From assembly GCA_963765705.1 (NCBI GenBank), contig CAVXXJ010000009.1, forward strand, positions 1 to 64,000: DNA of 64,000 nucleotides. The letters run 5' to 3'. A program made the translations under genes and the position numbers. The notes under the pieces are model-generated. The model was not told the DNA's origin and made no database searches. It saw only the letters and a list, made by a program, of their open reading frames with translations. This stretch comes from Gaiellasilicea sp963765705. GTDB lineage: Bacteria; Actinomycetota; Thermoleophilia; Gaiellales; Gaiellaceae. How positions within the stretch are numbered: position 1 is the stretch's first letter; each line of letters begins with the position of its first letter. This document shows, in pieces, positions 26,446 through 34,312 of this stretch.

Positions 26446-26712
26446 CTACTGGGCTTGGACGTCGCAGCCGAGGACCATCAGGGCCTCGACGGCTTCCGTG
26501 ACGAACTGCGTCGCCTGAGCGGAGTTCGCGAAGGTGTACGGACCGGGGCGGACCGGGTCGGCGCCGTTGGCGGCCCCGATGGGATAGACCTCGGTCTCGA
26601 CGACGCAGGAGTCGCCGTGGTCGACCGCACGGAGCACTGCGACCGAGCGGCCCTCCTTGCGGGCATGGCGAACGAAGAGCTCGCGCGCCGCGGGTTCGAC
26701 GACGGCGCTCAC
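26446..26712 (-). CDS. Small conserved-looking protein of the pilus locus
   Basis: 88 residues, soluble, no signal peptide: ARELFVRHARKEGRSVAVLR, CVVETEVYPIG, PYTFANSAQATQFVTEAVEA. The GTG start overlaps the stop of the upstream thioredoxin-like gene (GTGA), so the two are translated together. No family is recognised; the association with the pilus genes is by position and shared promoter. Confidence 0.6.
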   Translation of the reverse strand: MSAVVEPAARELFVRHARKEGRSVAVLRAVDHGDSCVVETEVYPIGAANGADPVRPGPYTFANSAQATQFVTEAVEALMVLGCDVQAQ

Positions 26713-27332
26713 AGCGACGCGTTCGCGGCGGCCTGCGCGACCATCTCACGATCGGCGAAGCCGGCCAGCGCGAGTGTGACCTCGCCCGATCGGTTCAGCA
26801 CGAGCACCCTCGGCTCCTTGACGTCGAGCTTCGAGAGCAGCTTCCGGGCGACGTCCTCGTTGAGCACGTTCAAGGCCAGGTAGCCGGCGCCGCTGAGCTT
26901 GGCGCCCGCCTGGGCCTCGGCGGCCGACAACGCGTCTACCCGAGCACCGGGAACGACGAGCGAGACGACGAGGACAGCGTGCCTGCGCAGCGCCGCGTCA
27001 ACCGCGAGAGGGAAGCCGGTGGGGGCAATGTCGGGAAGAGGTGCGTTGAGTGCCGGAACCGCGGGCGCCGGCTTCGGCTTGGTCTTGGCCTTCGCCTTCG
27101 GCTTCGCGGGCGCCGCCACGGCCTTGTCCGGCTTTGCCTTGGCCTTGGGCGTCGCCTTTACCTTGGGCGTCGCCTTCGGCTTGGGGGTCACCGCGGTGTG
27201 CGGGACGACCGCTGCGGTGCTCGCCTCAGGGACGGCGCTCGGCCCCAGCATGCGCATCGCGAGCATGCCGGCCGCGCCTACGAGGACGATGACGATCGCG
27301 AGGATCCGAACGGGCTGGCTGATCTTCTCCAT
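26709..27332 (-). CDS. Membrane-anchored thioredoxin-fold-like protein, no CxxC
   Basis: 207 residues from ATG 27332: an N-terminal helix (VRILAIVIVLVGAAGMLAMR), a Lys/Pro/Ala linker (PKPKATPKVKATPKAKAK) that could span the wall, and a C-terminal domain (HAVLVVSLVVPGARVDALS, YLALNVLNEDVARKL, EPRVLVLNRSGEVTLALAGF) with the strand order of thioredoxin-like folds but no catalytic cysteines. It sits between pilB and the pilins, and a CTAAAC-15-GCCGATAG promoter precedes it, so it is probably a pilus accessory protein. Confidence 0.65.
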   Translation of the reverse strand: MEKISQPVRILAIVIVLVGAAGMLAMRMLGPSAVPEASTAAVVPHTAVTPKPKATPKVKATPKAKAKPDKAVAAPAKPKAKAKTKPKPAPAVPALNAPLPDIAPTGFPLAVDAALRRHAVLVVSLVVPGARVDALSAAEAQAGAKLSGAGYLALNVLNEDVARKLLSKLDVKEPRVLVLNRSGEVTLALAGFADREMVAQAAANASL

Positions 27333-27340
27333 CCCTGGTT

Positions 27341-27369
27341 CTATCGGCATCGCCGTCCCGATCGTTTAG
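27341..27369 (-). promoter_or_regulatory. Sigma-28-type promoter of the thioredoxin-like gene
   Basis: On the minus strand CTAAAC (27369-27364), 15 bases, GCCGATAG (27348-27341). The ATG at 27332 starts 8 bases after the -10. Confidence 0.65.
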
Positions 27370-27392
27370 TGCTTCCTGCCGGGCAGAAACGC

Positions 27393-27420
27393 GAGAGGGC
27401 GCCGTTGCCGGCGCCCTCTC
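27393..27420 (-). terminator. Terminator-like hairpin after pilin 1
   Basis: GAGAGGGCGCC, a 6-base loop and GGCGCCCTCTC form a perfect 11-bp stem about 20 bases beyond the stop of the first pilin. Minus-strand readout continues into GCGTTTCTGCC, so the T-run is weak. An identical stem follows the second pilin. Confidence 0.75.
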
Positions 27421-27442
27421 GGTCAAGCGGTGAGGCTGGGGG

Positions 27443-27865
27443 TTACGCGCAGGGCGAGGCCAGAGGCGTCGCGTCCGCGGTGATCACGCCGGACGGGCCG
27501 AGCTTGTGGTAGCGGTAGCCGCCGACGTCGCTGTAGACGCAGTAGCTCGTGGTCGAGCTCTGAGCGGCGTCGAAGACGGCGACCAGGCCGGCGTCGTAGG
27601 AGATCGCGCCCGGCGGGGTGCCGGCCGCAGCGTTGCTGACACCGACATAGGTGTTGTTGTCGGCGAAGAAGGTCTCGATCGACGGGATCGCCGAGCGGAC
27701 GTTCGCCTGTGCGGCAGCCTTGGCGGCACGGTCGCGGAAGCCGAGGTAACTCGGGACAGCGATCGCGAGCAGGATGCCGATGATGATGATCACGACCAGG
27801 AGCTCGATCAGGGTGAAACCCTGCTCATTCCTGGCGTCGAGGCGCTTGCGTAGTGCGTTGAGCAT
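27443..27865 (-). CDS. pilA: Major type IV pilin, copy 1
   Basis: 140 residues. A short basic leader ending NEQG is followed by FTLIELLVVIIIIGILLAIA, the classical type IVa N-terminal helix with Glu5, then a short globular part with a C-terminal disulphide pair (SYCVYSDVGG, ASPCA). GGAGA lies 6 bases before the ATG. It is five residues different from the adjacent copy at 28036-28458. The small size and single C-terminal Cys pair resemble the minimal pilins of Gram-positives and Geobacter. Confidence 0.95.
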   Translation of the reverse strand: MLNALRKRLDARNEQGFTLIELLVVIIIIGILLAIAVPSYLGFRDRAAKAAAQANVRSAIPSIETFFADNNTYVGVSNAAAGTPPGAISYDAGLVAVFDAAQSSTTSYCVYSDVGGYRYHKLGPSGVITADATPLASPCA

Positions 27866-27985
27866 GGAGTTTCTCCTTCCGAGGGGGAACAGTCAGTCGT
27901 GCAAGTGGCTCCAGCGACATCGGCACATCCCCCCGTGGGGGCTACCCTCGGCCGAGGGATTCGTTGTGACCGTGGCGCGGAACCT

Positions 27986-28013
27986 GAGAGGGCGCCGTTG
28001 CCGGCGCCCTCTC
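27986..28013 (-). terminator. Terminator-like hairpin after pilin 2
   Basis: The same 11-bp stem (GAGAGGGCGCC/GGCGCCCTCTC) as at 27393-27420, between the two pilin genes. It lies upstream of the first pilin's leader, so the two pilins can be separate transcripts despite their head-to-tail order. Confidence 0.75.
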
Positions 28014-28035
28014 GGTCAAGCGGTGAGGCTGGGGG

Positions 28036-28458
28036 TTACGCGCAGGGCGAGGCCAGAGGCGTCGCGTCCGCGACGATCGCACCGGACGGGCCGAGCTTGT
28101 GGTAGCGGAAGCCACCGACGTCGCTGTAGACGCAGTAGCTCGTGGTCGAGCTCTGAGCGGCGTCGAAGGTGGCGACCAGGCCGGCGTCGTAGGAGATCGC
28201 GCCCGGCGGGGTACCGGCCGCAGCGTTGCTGACACCGACGTACGTGTTGTTGTCGGCGAAGAAGGTCTCGATCGACGGGATCGCCGAGCGGACGTTCGCC
28301 TGTGCCGCAGCCTTCGCAGCACGGTCGCGGAAGCCGAGGTAACTCGGAACCGCGATCGCGAGCAGAATGCCGATGATGATGATGACGACGAGAAGCTCGA
28401 TCAGGGTGAAACCCTGCTCGTTTCTGGCGTCAAGGCGCTTTCGGAGCGCTGTAAGCAT
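28036..28458 (-). CDS. pilA: Major type IV pilin, copy 2
   Basis: 140 residues with the same leader, FTLIELLVVIIIIGILLAIA helix and C-terminal cysteines as copy 1. Differences are N3T, Val/Thr near 97, Tyr/Phe near 117 and two near 127-130. The start ATG 28458 follows GGAGACACCTCAC. The leader region shares AGCCACT and CCCCTCGGAAGGAGA with copy 1. Nucleotide changes are denser in the 5' third than in the 3' two thirds, which suggests partial gene conversion. Confidence 0.95.
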   Translation of the reverse strand: MLTALRKRLDARNEQGFTLIELLVVIIIIGILLAIAVPSYLGFRDRAAKAAAQANVRSAIPSIETFFADNNTYVGVSNAAAGTPPGAISYDAGLVATFDAAQSSTTSYCVYSDVGGFRYHKLGPSGAIVADATPLASPCA

Positions 28459-28653
28459 GTGAGGTGTCTCCTTCCGAGGGGACAGTCGATGGTGCGAGTG
28501 GCTGACCCGGCATCGACGCTTCCACCCCTCAGGAAGACCCCTCATACGGGGGAACGGTCACCCACGGCATCCCTCACAGCGGGTGAGTCGGGGCACGATC
28601 GCGGTGGCGACGGTTAAGGAACGCGCGCGTGCACGCGAGGCGCCGATCCCTCA

Positions 28654-28682
28654 CTCAAGTTACCCCTGGCGCGTGCCGATAG
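28654..28682 (+). promoter_or_regulatory. Sigma-28-type promoter of the pilT2-pilMNOP operon
   Basis: CTCAAG (28654-28659), 15 bases, GCCGATAG (28675-28682). The likely start ATG 28700 is 17 bases downstream. The following five genes are contiguous or overlapping, so this site could drive all of them. Confidence 0.7.
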
Positions 28683-28699
28683 CCCACTTCGTGACCGGC

Positions 28700-29836
28700 A
28701 TGTCGCCCTCCGAACCCTCTGCGCTGCATTCCATCGACGAGTTGCTCGAGGCGATGGTGGCCCGCGGCGCCTCCGATCTTCACCTGTCGGTGGGGACGCC
28801 GCCCGCGATCCGCGTCCGCGGTGAGCTCGAGCGGCTCCCGGGCTTTCCGGCGCTGATGCCCGACGACACGCAGCAGCTGCTCTACCGCGTGCTCTCGACC
28901 GAGCAGCAGAAGCAGCTCGAGATCAAGCGTCAGATCGACACCTCGCACCACGTCCCGGGTCTGGCCCGCTTCCGTGTCAACGTCTACTTCCAGCGCGAGG
29001 CGCTCGGCGCCGCCTTCCGGGTGATCCCGGAAGAGCTCAAGACGCTGGAGGAGCTCAGTCTTCCGACCTCGCTGGCCGAGCTGGCGATGCTGCCGCGCGG
29101 CCTCGTCCTGGTCACCGGGCCGACCGGCTCCGGTAAGTCGACGACGCTCGCGGCCATGATCGACGAGGTCAACCGCAACCGCACCGATCACATTCTCACG
29201 ATCGAGGACCCGATCGAGTTCGTGCACCGCCACAAGCGCTGCATCGTCAACCAGCGCGAGATCGGCGTGGACGCCACCAGCTTCGGAGAGGCACTCCGTG
29301 CCGCGCTCCGCCAGGACCCGGACGTGATCCTCGTCGGCGAGATGCGCGACCTCGAGACGATCGGCACCGCGCTGACCGCCGCCGAGACCGGACACCTCGT
29401 GCTCGGCACGCTGCACACCCAGAGCGCGCCCGGCACCGTCGACCGGATCATCGATGTCTTCCCGGCCGAGCAGCAGGAGCAGGTTCGGATCATGCTCGCG
29501 GGCTCGCTGCAGGGAATCGTCACGCAGGCACTGCTGCCGACCGCCGACGGTCAAGGCCGCGTTGCCGCGCTCGAGATCCTGCTCCCGGACGACGCGACGA
29601 GGAACCTGATCCGCCAGGGCAAGGTCGAGCAGATCTACTCGATCATGCAGACCTCCACAGGGCGCGGGATGATGACGATGGAGCAGTCGCTCGCGCAGCT
29701 CGTCCTGCGCCGTGTGATTACGAAGGACACCGCGCTCGCCGCGTCGAGCCGCCCCGACCAGCTCGAAGGCCTGCTCGAACGTGCCGGCTTCGAGGAAGAG
29801 ACCGAGACGCCCACCCTGCGGCTGGCCGGGGCCTGA
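28700..29836 (+). CDS. pilT: PilT-type retraction ATPase (copy 2)
   Basis: 378 residues, intact. ASDLHLSVGTPPAIRVRG at the start, Walker A TGPTGSGKSTTLAAM, Asp box TIEDPIEFVH, Walker B RQDPDVILVGEMRDLE, His box GTLHTQSAPGTVDR, and the C-terminal AIRNLIR-like ATRNLIRQGKVEQIYS retraction motif. ATG 28700 was chosen because it starts just before the conserved N-domain and close to the promoter. pilM begins 2 bases after the stop. Confidence 0.94.
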   Translation: MSPSEPSALHSIDELLEAMVARGASDLHLSVGTPPAIRVRGELERLPGFPALMPDDTQQLLYRVLSTEQQKQLEIKRQIDTSHHVPGLARFRVNVYFQREALGAAFRVIPEELKTLEELSLPTSLAELAMLPRGLVLVTGPTGSGKSTTLAAMIDEVNRNRTDHILTIEDPIEFVHRHKRCIVNQREIGVDATSFGEALRAALRQDPDVILVGEMRDLETIGTALTAAETGHLVLGTLHTQSAPGTVDRIIDVFPAEQQEQVRIMLAGSLQGIVTQALLPTADGQGRVAALEILLPDDATRNLIRQGKVEQIYSIMQTSTGRGMMTMEQSLAQLVLRRVITKDTALAASSRPDQLEGLLERAGFEEETETPTLRLAGA

Positions 29837-29838
29837 CG

Positions 29839-31992
29839 ATGAGCGACGAGAAGAACAGCTCGATCTGGAAGAAAGAGATGTCGTTCCGCCGCAAGTCGGA
29901 GGACGAGCGCGAACCGGACGGCTCCTCCGAGTCGGAGTCTCCGTCCGAGTCCGAGACCGAGTCCAGCTCGCTGTGGAAGAAGGAGTTCTCGCTCCGCAAG
30001 AAGCCGAAGGCCGAGCCGGAGGCCGTCGCGGTCGCGTCTGAGCCCGAGCCGGAGCCGGAGCCGGAGCTCGCGCCCGCACCGGAGCCCACATTTGAGCCCA
30101 CACCCGAGCCCGAGGTCGTACACGAGCCGGTTGCCTTCGTTCCGCCGCTGCCGGTCTTCGAGCCGGCGCCGAGCGTCGAGCCCGCTCCGCCTCCTGCCTT
30201 CCTCGCGGCGGCGCCCGCTGTCGACGTGCCGCCCACGGTCGACCCGGAGCTCGTGGTCGAGCACAGCTGGCTGACCAAGCCGCTCGAGGAGGTCTCCGAA
30301 CCGCCGGAGGAGCCGCTCGCCTTTCCCCCGACCCTCGAGGCCGTGCCTGCAGAACCGGTGGCCGATGCGCCGACGCTCGTCCCCTCGCCTGTCTCGCTCG
30401 TCCCGGCTGAGCCGCCGTTCGCAGTCGAGGCACCTGCCGAGACGACGTTCGAGCAGGAGCTCGACGTCGACCTCGACCTGCCCGTGGCCGACGTCGCGCC
30501 TGCGCTCGTCGAGCTTCCCGAGCTGCCCGCCTTCCCACCGCTGCCAGACCTGCCGGTCGCCATCCTGCCCGACCTTCCCGAGCCGCCGGAGCTCGACGCC
30601 GACGTCCCTCCCGTAGCGGAGGAGGCCGAGCAGAAGGTGCCGTTCTACAAGCGGGAGCTCTCACGCAAGCCGAAGGCCGACAAGGCTGAGAAGGCTCCGA
30701 AGGAGGTCCGCGCGAAGCGCGCGCGCCCCGCGAAGGCGGAGCAGGAGCCTGGGGCCAAGGTTCCGTTCTACAAGCGGGACTTCTCGCTCAAGCGCGGCGC
30801 CAAGGAATGGGACGCGGCCGAGCCCGCCTCCGAGCCGAAGCAGAGGAAGTCGCGGTCGATCTCGATGCCGAAGCTGGCGCTCCCGTCGCGTCCGCGTCCG
30901 TCGTTTCCCTCGCTTCCCGGCATCAGCTCCAAGAAGCTGGTCGGGCTCAAGATCGGCGGCTCGCAGATCGCGGCGGCCCGGGTCAACAACGGCCCCCGGC
31001 CGGAGCTCGTGCAGGCCGTCCGCACGCCCCTGGAGCACGGCGTCGTGGTTGGCGGCGAGTTGCGCGACCCCGAAGCCCTGGCCGTCGCGCTGCGGGAGTT
31101 CTTCAGGGTCAACAAGCTTCCGAAGCGTGGCGTGCGCCTCGGCATCGCGAACAACCGCATCGGTGTGCGCACCTTCGAGGTGACCGGCATCGACGATCCG
31201 AAGCAGCTCGCGAACGCGATCCGCTTCCGCGCTCAGGAGGTGCTGCCGATTCCGCTCGAGGCGGCGGTGCTCGATTACCAGGTGCTCTCGGAGGCGGTGA
31301 ACGACGAGGGCCAGAAGGTGAGCCGCGTGCTTCTGGTGGTCGCGTACCGCGAGCTCGTCGACCGCTACCTGTATGCCTGCAAGAAGGCCGGCCTCCAGAT
31401 CGTCGGCGTCGATCTCGAGGCGTTCGCACTCCTGCGTGCGGTGGCCGAGCCCTACGACCCCGTTTCCGGCTCCGAGCGCGGTGCGCTCGTCGCCGTCGCC
31501 GTCGGCCACGACCGGTCGACCTTCGCCGTGTCGGACGGACGCGTCTGCGAGTTCACCCGTGTGCTCGAGTGGGGCGGCTGGGCGCTCAACGTCGCCATCG
31601 CTCGCGCGCTGGACATGTCGCCTGGGGAGGCCGAGCCGATCAAGAGGGCGCTGTCGTTCTCCGGCTCGACCGAGGTTCCGCAGGGCTTCAACGAGGAGGA
31701 TCTCGCGACCGCTCAGGAGGCCGCCAGGCGGCAGCTGCAGACATTCGCCAGGGAGCTCGTCTCCTCGCTCCAGTTCTACCAGAACCAGCCCGGCTCGCTG
31801 GGTATCGGCGAGATCGTGCTCACCGGCGGCACAGCTCATCTCCCCGGCCTCGGCGCCGAGCTCGAGCGGCTCGTCGGCGTGCCCGTCCGGGTGGCCGATC
31901 CGCTGACGCGCCTCAAGGTCTCCGGAACGGCGGCCGAGCAAGAGCAGCTCGGCTCGCTCGCTGTCGCCATCGGGCTTGGGATCGACGACTGA
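29839..31992 (+). CDS. pilM: PilM-like actin-fold protein with long N-terminal extension
   Basis: 717 residues, twice the usual ~350. Residues 1-360 are disordered, Pro/Glu/Ala rich, with four copies of a short motif: IWKKEMSFRRK (9-19), LWKKEFSLRKK (45-55), VPFYKRELSRKPK (267-279) and VPFYKRDFSLKRG (308-320). From about 364 the actin-like ATPase domain starts (KKLVGLKIGGSQIAAARV), with FRAQEVLPIPLEAAVLDYQV and LTGGTAHLPGLG. PilM is the cytoplasmic ring that links PilB and PilC to PilN. The stop overlaps the pilN start by one base. Confidence 0.9.
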   Translation: MSDEKNSSIWKKEMSFRRKSEDEREPDGSSESESPSESETESSSLWKKEFSLRKKPKAEPEAVAVASEPEPEPEPELAPAPEPTFEPTPEPEVVHEPVAFVPPLPVFEPAPSVEPAPPPAFLAAAPAVDVPPTVDPELVVEHSWLTKPLEEVSEPPEEPLAFPPTLEAVPAEPVADAPTLVPSPVSLVPAEPPFAVEAPAETTFEQELDVDLDLPVADVAPALVELPELPAFPPLPDLPVAILPDLPEPPELDADVPPVAEEAEQKVPFYKRELSRKPKADKAEKAPKEVRAKRARPAKAEQEPGAKVPFYKRDFSLKRGAKEWDAAEPASEPKQRKSRSISMPKLALPSRPRPSFPSLPGISSKKLVGLKIGGSQIAAARVNNGPRPELVQAVRTPLEHGVVVGGELRDPEALAVALREFFRVNKLPKRGVRLGIANNRIGVRTFEVTGIDDPKQLANAIRFRAQEVLPIPLEAAVLDYQVLSEAVNDEGQKVSRVLLVVAYRELVDRYLYACKKAGLQIVGVDLEAFALLRAVAEPYDPVSGSERGALVAVAVGHDRSTFAVSDGRVCEFTRVLEWGGWALNVAIARALDMSPGEAEPIKRALSFSGSTEVPQGFNEEDLATAQEAARRQLQTFARELVSSLQFYQNQPGSLGIGEIVLTGGTAHLPGLGAELERLVGVPVRVADPLTRLKVSGTAAEQEQLGSLAVAIGLGIDD

Positions 31993-32603
31993 TGCGTGCC
32001 GTCAATCTCCTCCCACGCGACGAGGTCCCGAAGAGTTTCGAGGCCAAGCGCGGCGTCATCTTCGGCGCCGCCGGCGGGGCTGCCCTCGTGACGGTCCTGC
32101 TCGTCGCCGCGATGATCAGCGCCGGTGGTGCGGCGTCGGACCAGCAGGCGCGAATCGACTCGCTCAACGCCGACCTCGCCGCATTGCCGAAGCCGCCCGC
32201 CGGAACCGACTCCGGCGTCACCGACGAAGTCCTCCTCGCAGAGAAGTCCGCGCGGATCGCCGCGCTCTCGACTGCGCTCAGCAGCCGGGTCGCTTGGGAT
32301 CGCGTCCTACGCCAGGTCTCGCAGGTCCTGCCACGCGACGTCTGGCTGACGAGCCTCGGCAGCATTGGGGCTCCAGTCAGCCCGGCCGGAGCGCCGGTGG
32401 TCGGAGCCGCTGCGCCGGGTGTCGTGCTCAGCGGCTCGACGTACTCTCAGGACGGGGTTGCGCGTGTCCTCGCACGGCTCTCGGTGACTCCGGCGCTCAC
32501 CAACGTTCGGCTCCAGTCCAGCACCGTGCAGCCGGTGGGCGCGCGCAAGATCGTTCAGTTCACGATCATGGCGGACATCCGCACGGCCGGGAGCGCGCAG
32601 TGA
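31992..32603 (+). CDS. pilN: PilN-like assembly protein
   Basis: 203 residues. The N-terminus MRAVNLLPRDEVPKS carries the PilM-binding NLLP motif typical of PilN; one helix follows (GVIFGAAGGAALVTVLLVAA), then a coiled coil and a ferredoxin-like domain (VLRQVSQVLPRDVWLTSLGS, ARVLARLSVTPALTNVRLQ). The start overlaps the pilM stop (TGATG) and the stop overlaps pilO (GTGA). Confidence 0.9.
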   Translation: MRAVNLLPRDEVPKSFEAKRGVIFGAAGGAALVTVLLVAAMISAGGAASDQQARIDSLNADLAALPKPPAGTDSGVTDEVLLAEKSARIAALSTALSSRVAWDRVLRQVSQVLPRDVWLTSLGSIGAPVSPAGAPVVGAAAPGVVLSGSTYSQDGVARVLARLSVTPALTNVRLQSSTVQPVGARKIVQFTIMADIRTAGSAQ

Positions 32604-33277
32604 AGCGCAAGCTCTCCCCACGCACGCTCCACGTTCTGGTCGGCGTCGGGCTCTTGGTCTACGCCCTCTTCGGCTGGTTCATGCTCGTCGGGCCGAAACG
32701 AAGCGACGCGACAGTGCTGAAGGAACAGGCGCTGACCATCGAGTCCGAGCTCGCCACCGCTCGCGCGGCCAACGCGCGCGCCGGCGATGCGCAGCCGATC
32801 GCGGTCGCGGACATCTTCCGCCTTGCGACGGCGATGCCGTCCGCGCCGGACATGCCGGGGATCCTGCTCGAGCTCTCCCGCATCGCCCAGGAGACGGGAA
32901 TCGAGTTCAACTCGATCACGCCGGAGGCCTCGGCGGTGACCGGGGACTTCCAGACGGTTCCGATCGGGGTCGCGTTCGACGGGAACTTCTACGAGCTCTC
33001 GGACTTCCTCTTCCGGTTGCGGACTCTCGTCGGCGTTCGTCGCAGCGAGCTGCAGGCGACCGGTCGGCTGTTCTCGATCGAGACGATCGACTTCAGCGAG
33101 TCGCCCAATGGATTCCCGGACATCGCCGCGGCCCTGACGATCAATGCCTATGTCTACGGCACGGCCGAGACTGCCAACCCCGCGTCACCGGTTCCGGGCG
33201 CTCCCGCGGAGGGCACCGCCGCCGCCCCGCCGGCCGACGCCGGCGCTGAGGCTTCTGGAGCGGAGGCGAGCCCCTGA
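32600..33277 (+). CDS. pilO: PilO-like assembly protein
   Basis: 225 residues from GTG 32600. A helix (VLVGVGLLVYALFGWFMLVG) is followed by a coiled coil and a PilO-type domain (LLELSRIAQETGIEFNSITP, VPIGVAFDGNFYELSDFLFR), ending in a Pro/Ala tail. It pairs with PilN in the membrane alignment complex. Both ends overlap neighbours (GTGA and TGATG). Confidence 0.88.
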   Translation: MKRKLSPRTLHVLVGVGLLVYALFGWFMLVGPKRSDATVLKEQALTIESELATARAANARAGDAQPIAVADIFRLATAMPSAPDMPGILLELSRIAQETGIEFNSITPEASAVTGDFQTVPIGVAFDGNFYELSDFLFRLRTLVGVRRSELQATGRLFSIETIDFSESPNGFPDIAAALTINAYVYGTAETANPASPVPGAPAEGTAAAPPADAGAEASGAEASP

Positions 33278-34101
33278 TGGCGAAGAAAATCGACCCACTG
33301 AAGGCGAAGGCTGCGAAGCAGCGGAAGATGGCGATCGGTCTCGGGGTCATGCTCCTCGCCGTGGTCGCCTTCCAGGGCCCGAAGACGCTGAAGCTGCTCA
33401 AGGGCCCGCCCACGGCGCCCGTGGCCGAGGCGGGCGCGCCGGCCCCGACCCCCGACACGTCGACGACCGCGTCCGGTGTGGTTCCACCGGGTACCCCCGG
33501 CGCGACCCCTGTTGCAGGTACGACAGTGCCCGGCGGAGAAGCCCAGCCCGCCGTTCTCGTCGACAGCGACGTCCCGGTCGCTGCAGGCGCAGGTCAGCTG
33601 CTCTCGTTTGAGCTCTTCGAGGCAGCTGATCCGTTCGAGCAGCAGCTCGACCCTGACGCGATTCCCATCGTTCCGTCCTCCGGGTCCGGCACCAAGTCTG
33701 GCGCTGCAACCGGCGCGGACACGCCGAAGACCGATGCGGGCGGGAAGCCCGGGTCCGTCGTGCCCGGCAGCGATTCAGGTGCGACAGACGGTGGCAAGGC
33801 ACCTGTCGCTCCGCAGCCGCCGGCAGCGGCCACGACGCTCTCTCTCAACGGTGAGGTCGTCTCGCTCACGCCGGCGGCCGAGTTCCCGGTCGACGACCCG
33901 ATCTTCGTCTTCGTGTCGGCGGCCCTGGACGGGAAGTCGATCGAGCTCGGCATCGCCGGCGGTACCTACGCCGATGGCGACGAGACGATCTCGCTCAAGC
34001 TGGGCAAGCCACTGACGCTGCAGAACACCGCCGACGGCAGCCGCTACGAGCTCGAGCTGCTGACGGTGCAGGGCTTCGTCACCCCGAAGCCCAAGAAGTA
34101 G
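33277..34101 (+). CDS. PilP-like or other pilus assembly membrane protein
   Basis: 274 residues: one helix near the N-terminus (MAIGLGVMLLAVVAFQ), a long Pro/Gly/Thr linker, ADPFEQQLDP, and a C-terminal beta domain (TTLSLNGEVVSLTPAAEFPV, FVFVSAALDGKSIELGIAGG). It occupies the pilP position after pilO and the ADPF stretch recalls PilP's (R/D)PF motif, but it lacks a lipobox and the similarity is weak. It is the last gene of the operon. Confidence 0.6.
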   Translation: MAKKIDPLKAKAAKQRKMAIGLGVMLLAVVAFQGPKTLKLLKGPPTAPVAEAGAPAPTPDTSTTASGVVPPGTPGATPVAGTTVPGGEAQPAVLVDSDVPVAAGAGQLLSFELFEAADPFEQQLDPDAIPIVPSSGSGTKSGAATGADTPKTDAGGKPGSVVPGSDSGATDGGKAPVAPQPPAAATTLSLNGEVVSLTPAAEFPVDDPIFVFVSAALDGKSIELGIAGGTYADGDETISLKLGKPLTLQNTADGSRYELELLTVQGFVTPKPKK

Positions 34102-34143
34102 CCCGCAACAGCGCGAAGCGCGAACGTCCACGTCCGCTTCCGC

Positions 34144-34215
34144 CATGTCCGAGGGACAGTCCCTGGGACATGTCCGCTTCCGCCATGTCTGAGGGACAGT
34201 CCCTGGGACATGTCC
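34144..34215. repeat. Palindromic repeat CATGTCC..GGACATG, copies 2 and 3
   Basis: Two tandem 41-base units, each CATGTC(C/T)GAGGGACAGTCCC plus TGGGACATGTCCG, spaced by CTTCCGC. Each is an imperfect palindrome able to form a 13-bp hairpin. They lie between the convergent ends of the pilus operon and the pilV-like gene. Confidence 0.75.
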
Positions 34216-34312
34216 GTTTCGGGTTCCGGTTGGCTTGGCAGCGGTCGGCGCGCGAGCTCGGCGGCAGCGCGCCCCGGCAGGCGGAGCGCGCCGGTCGACT
34301 CGGCTTCGCGAG

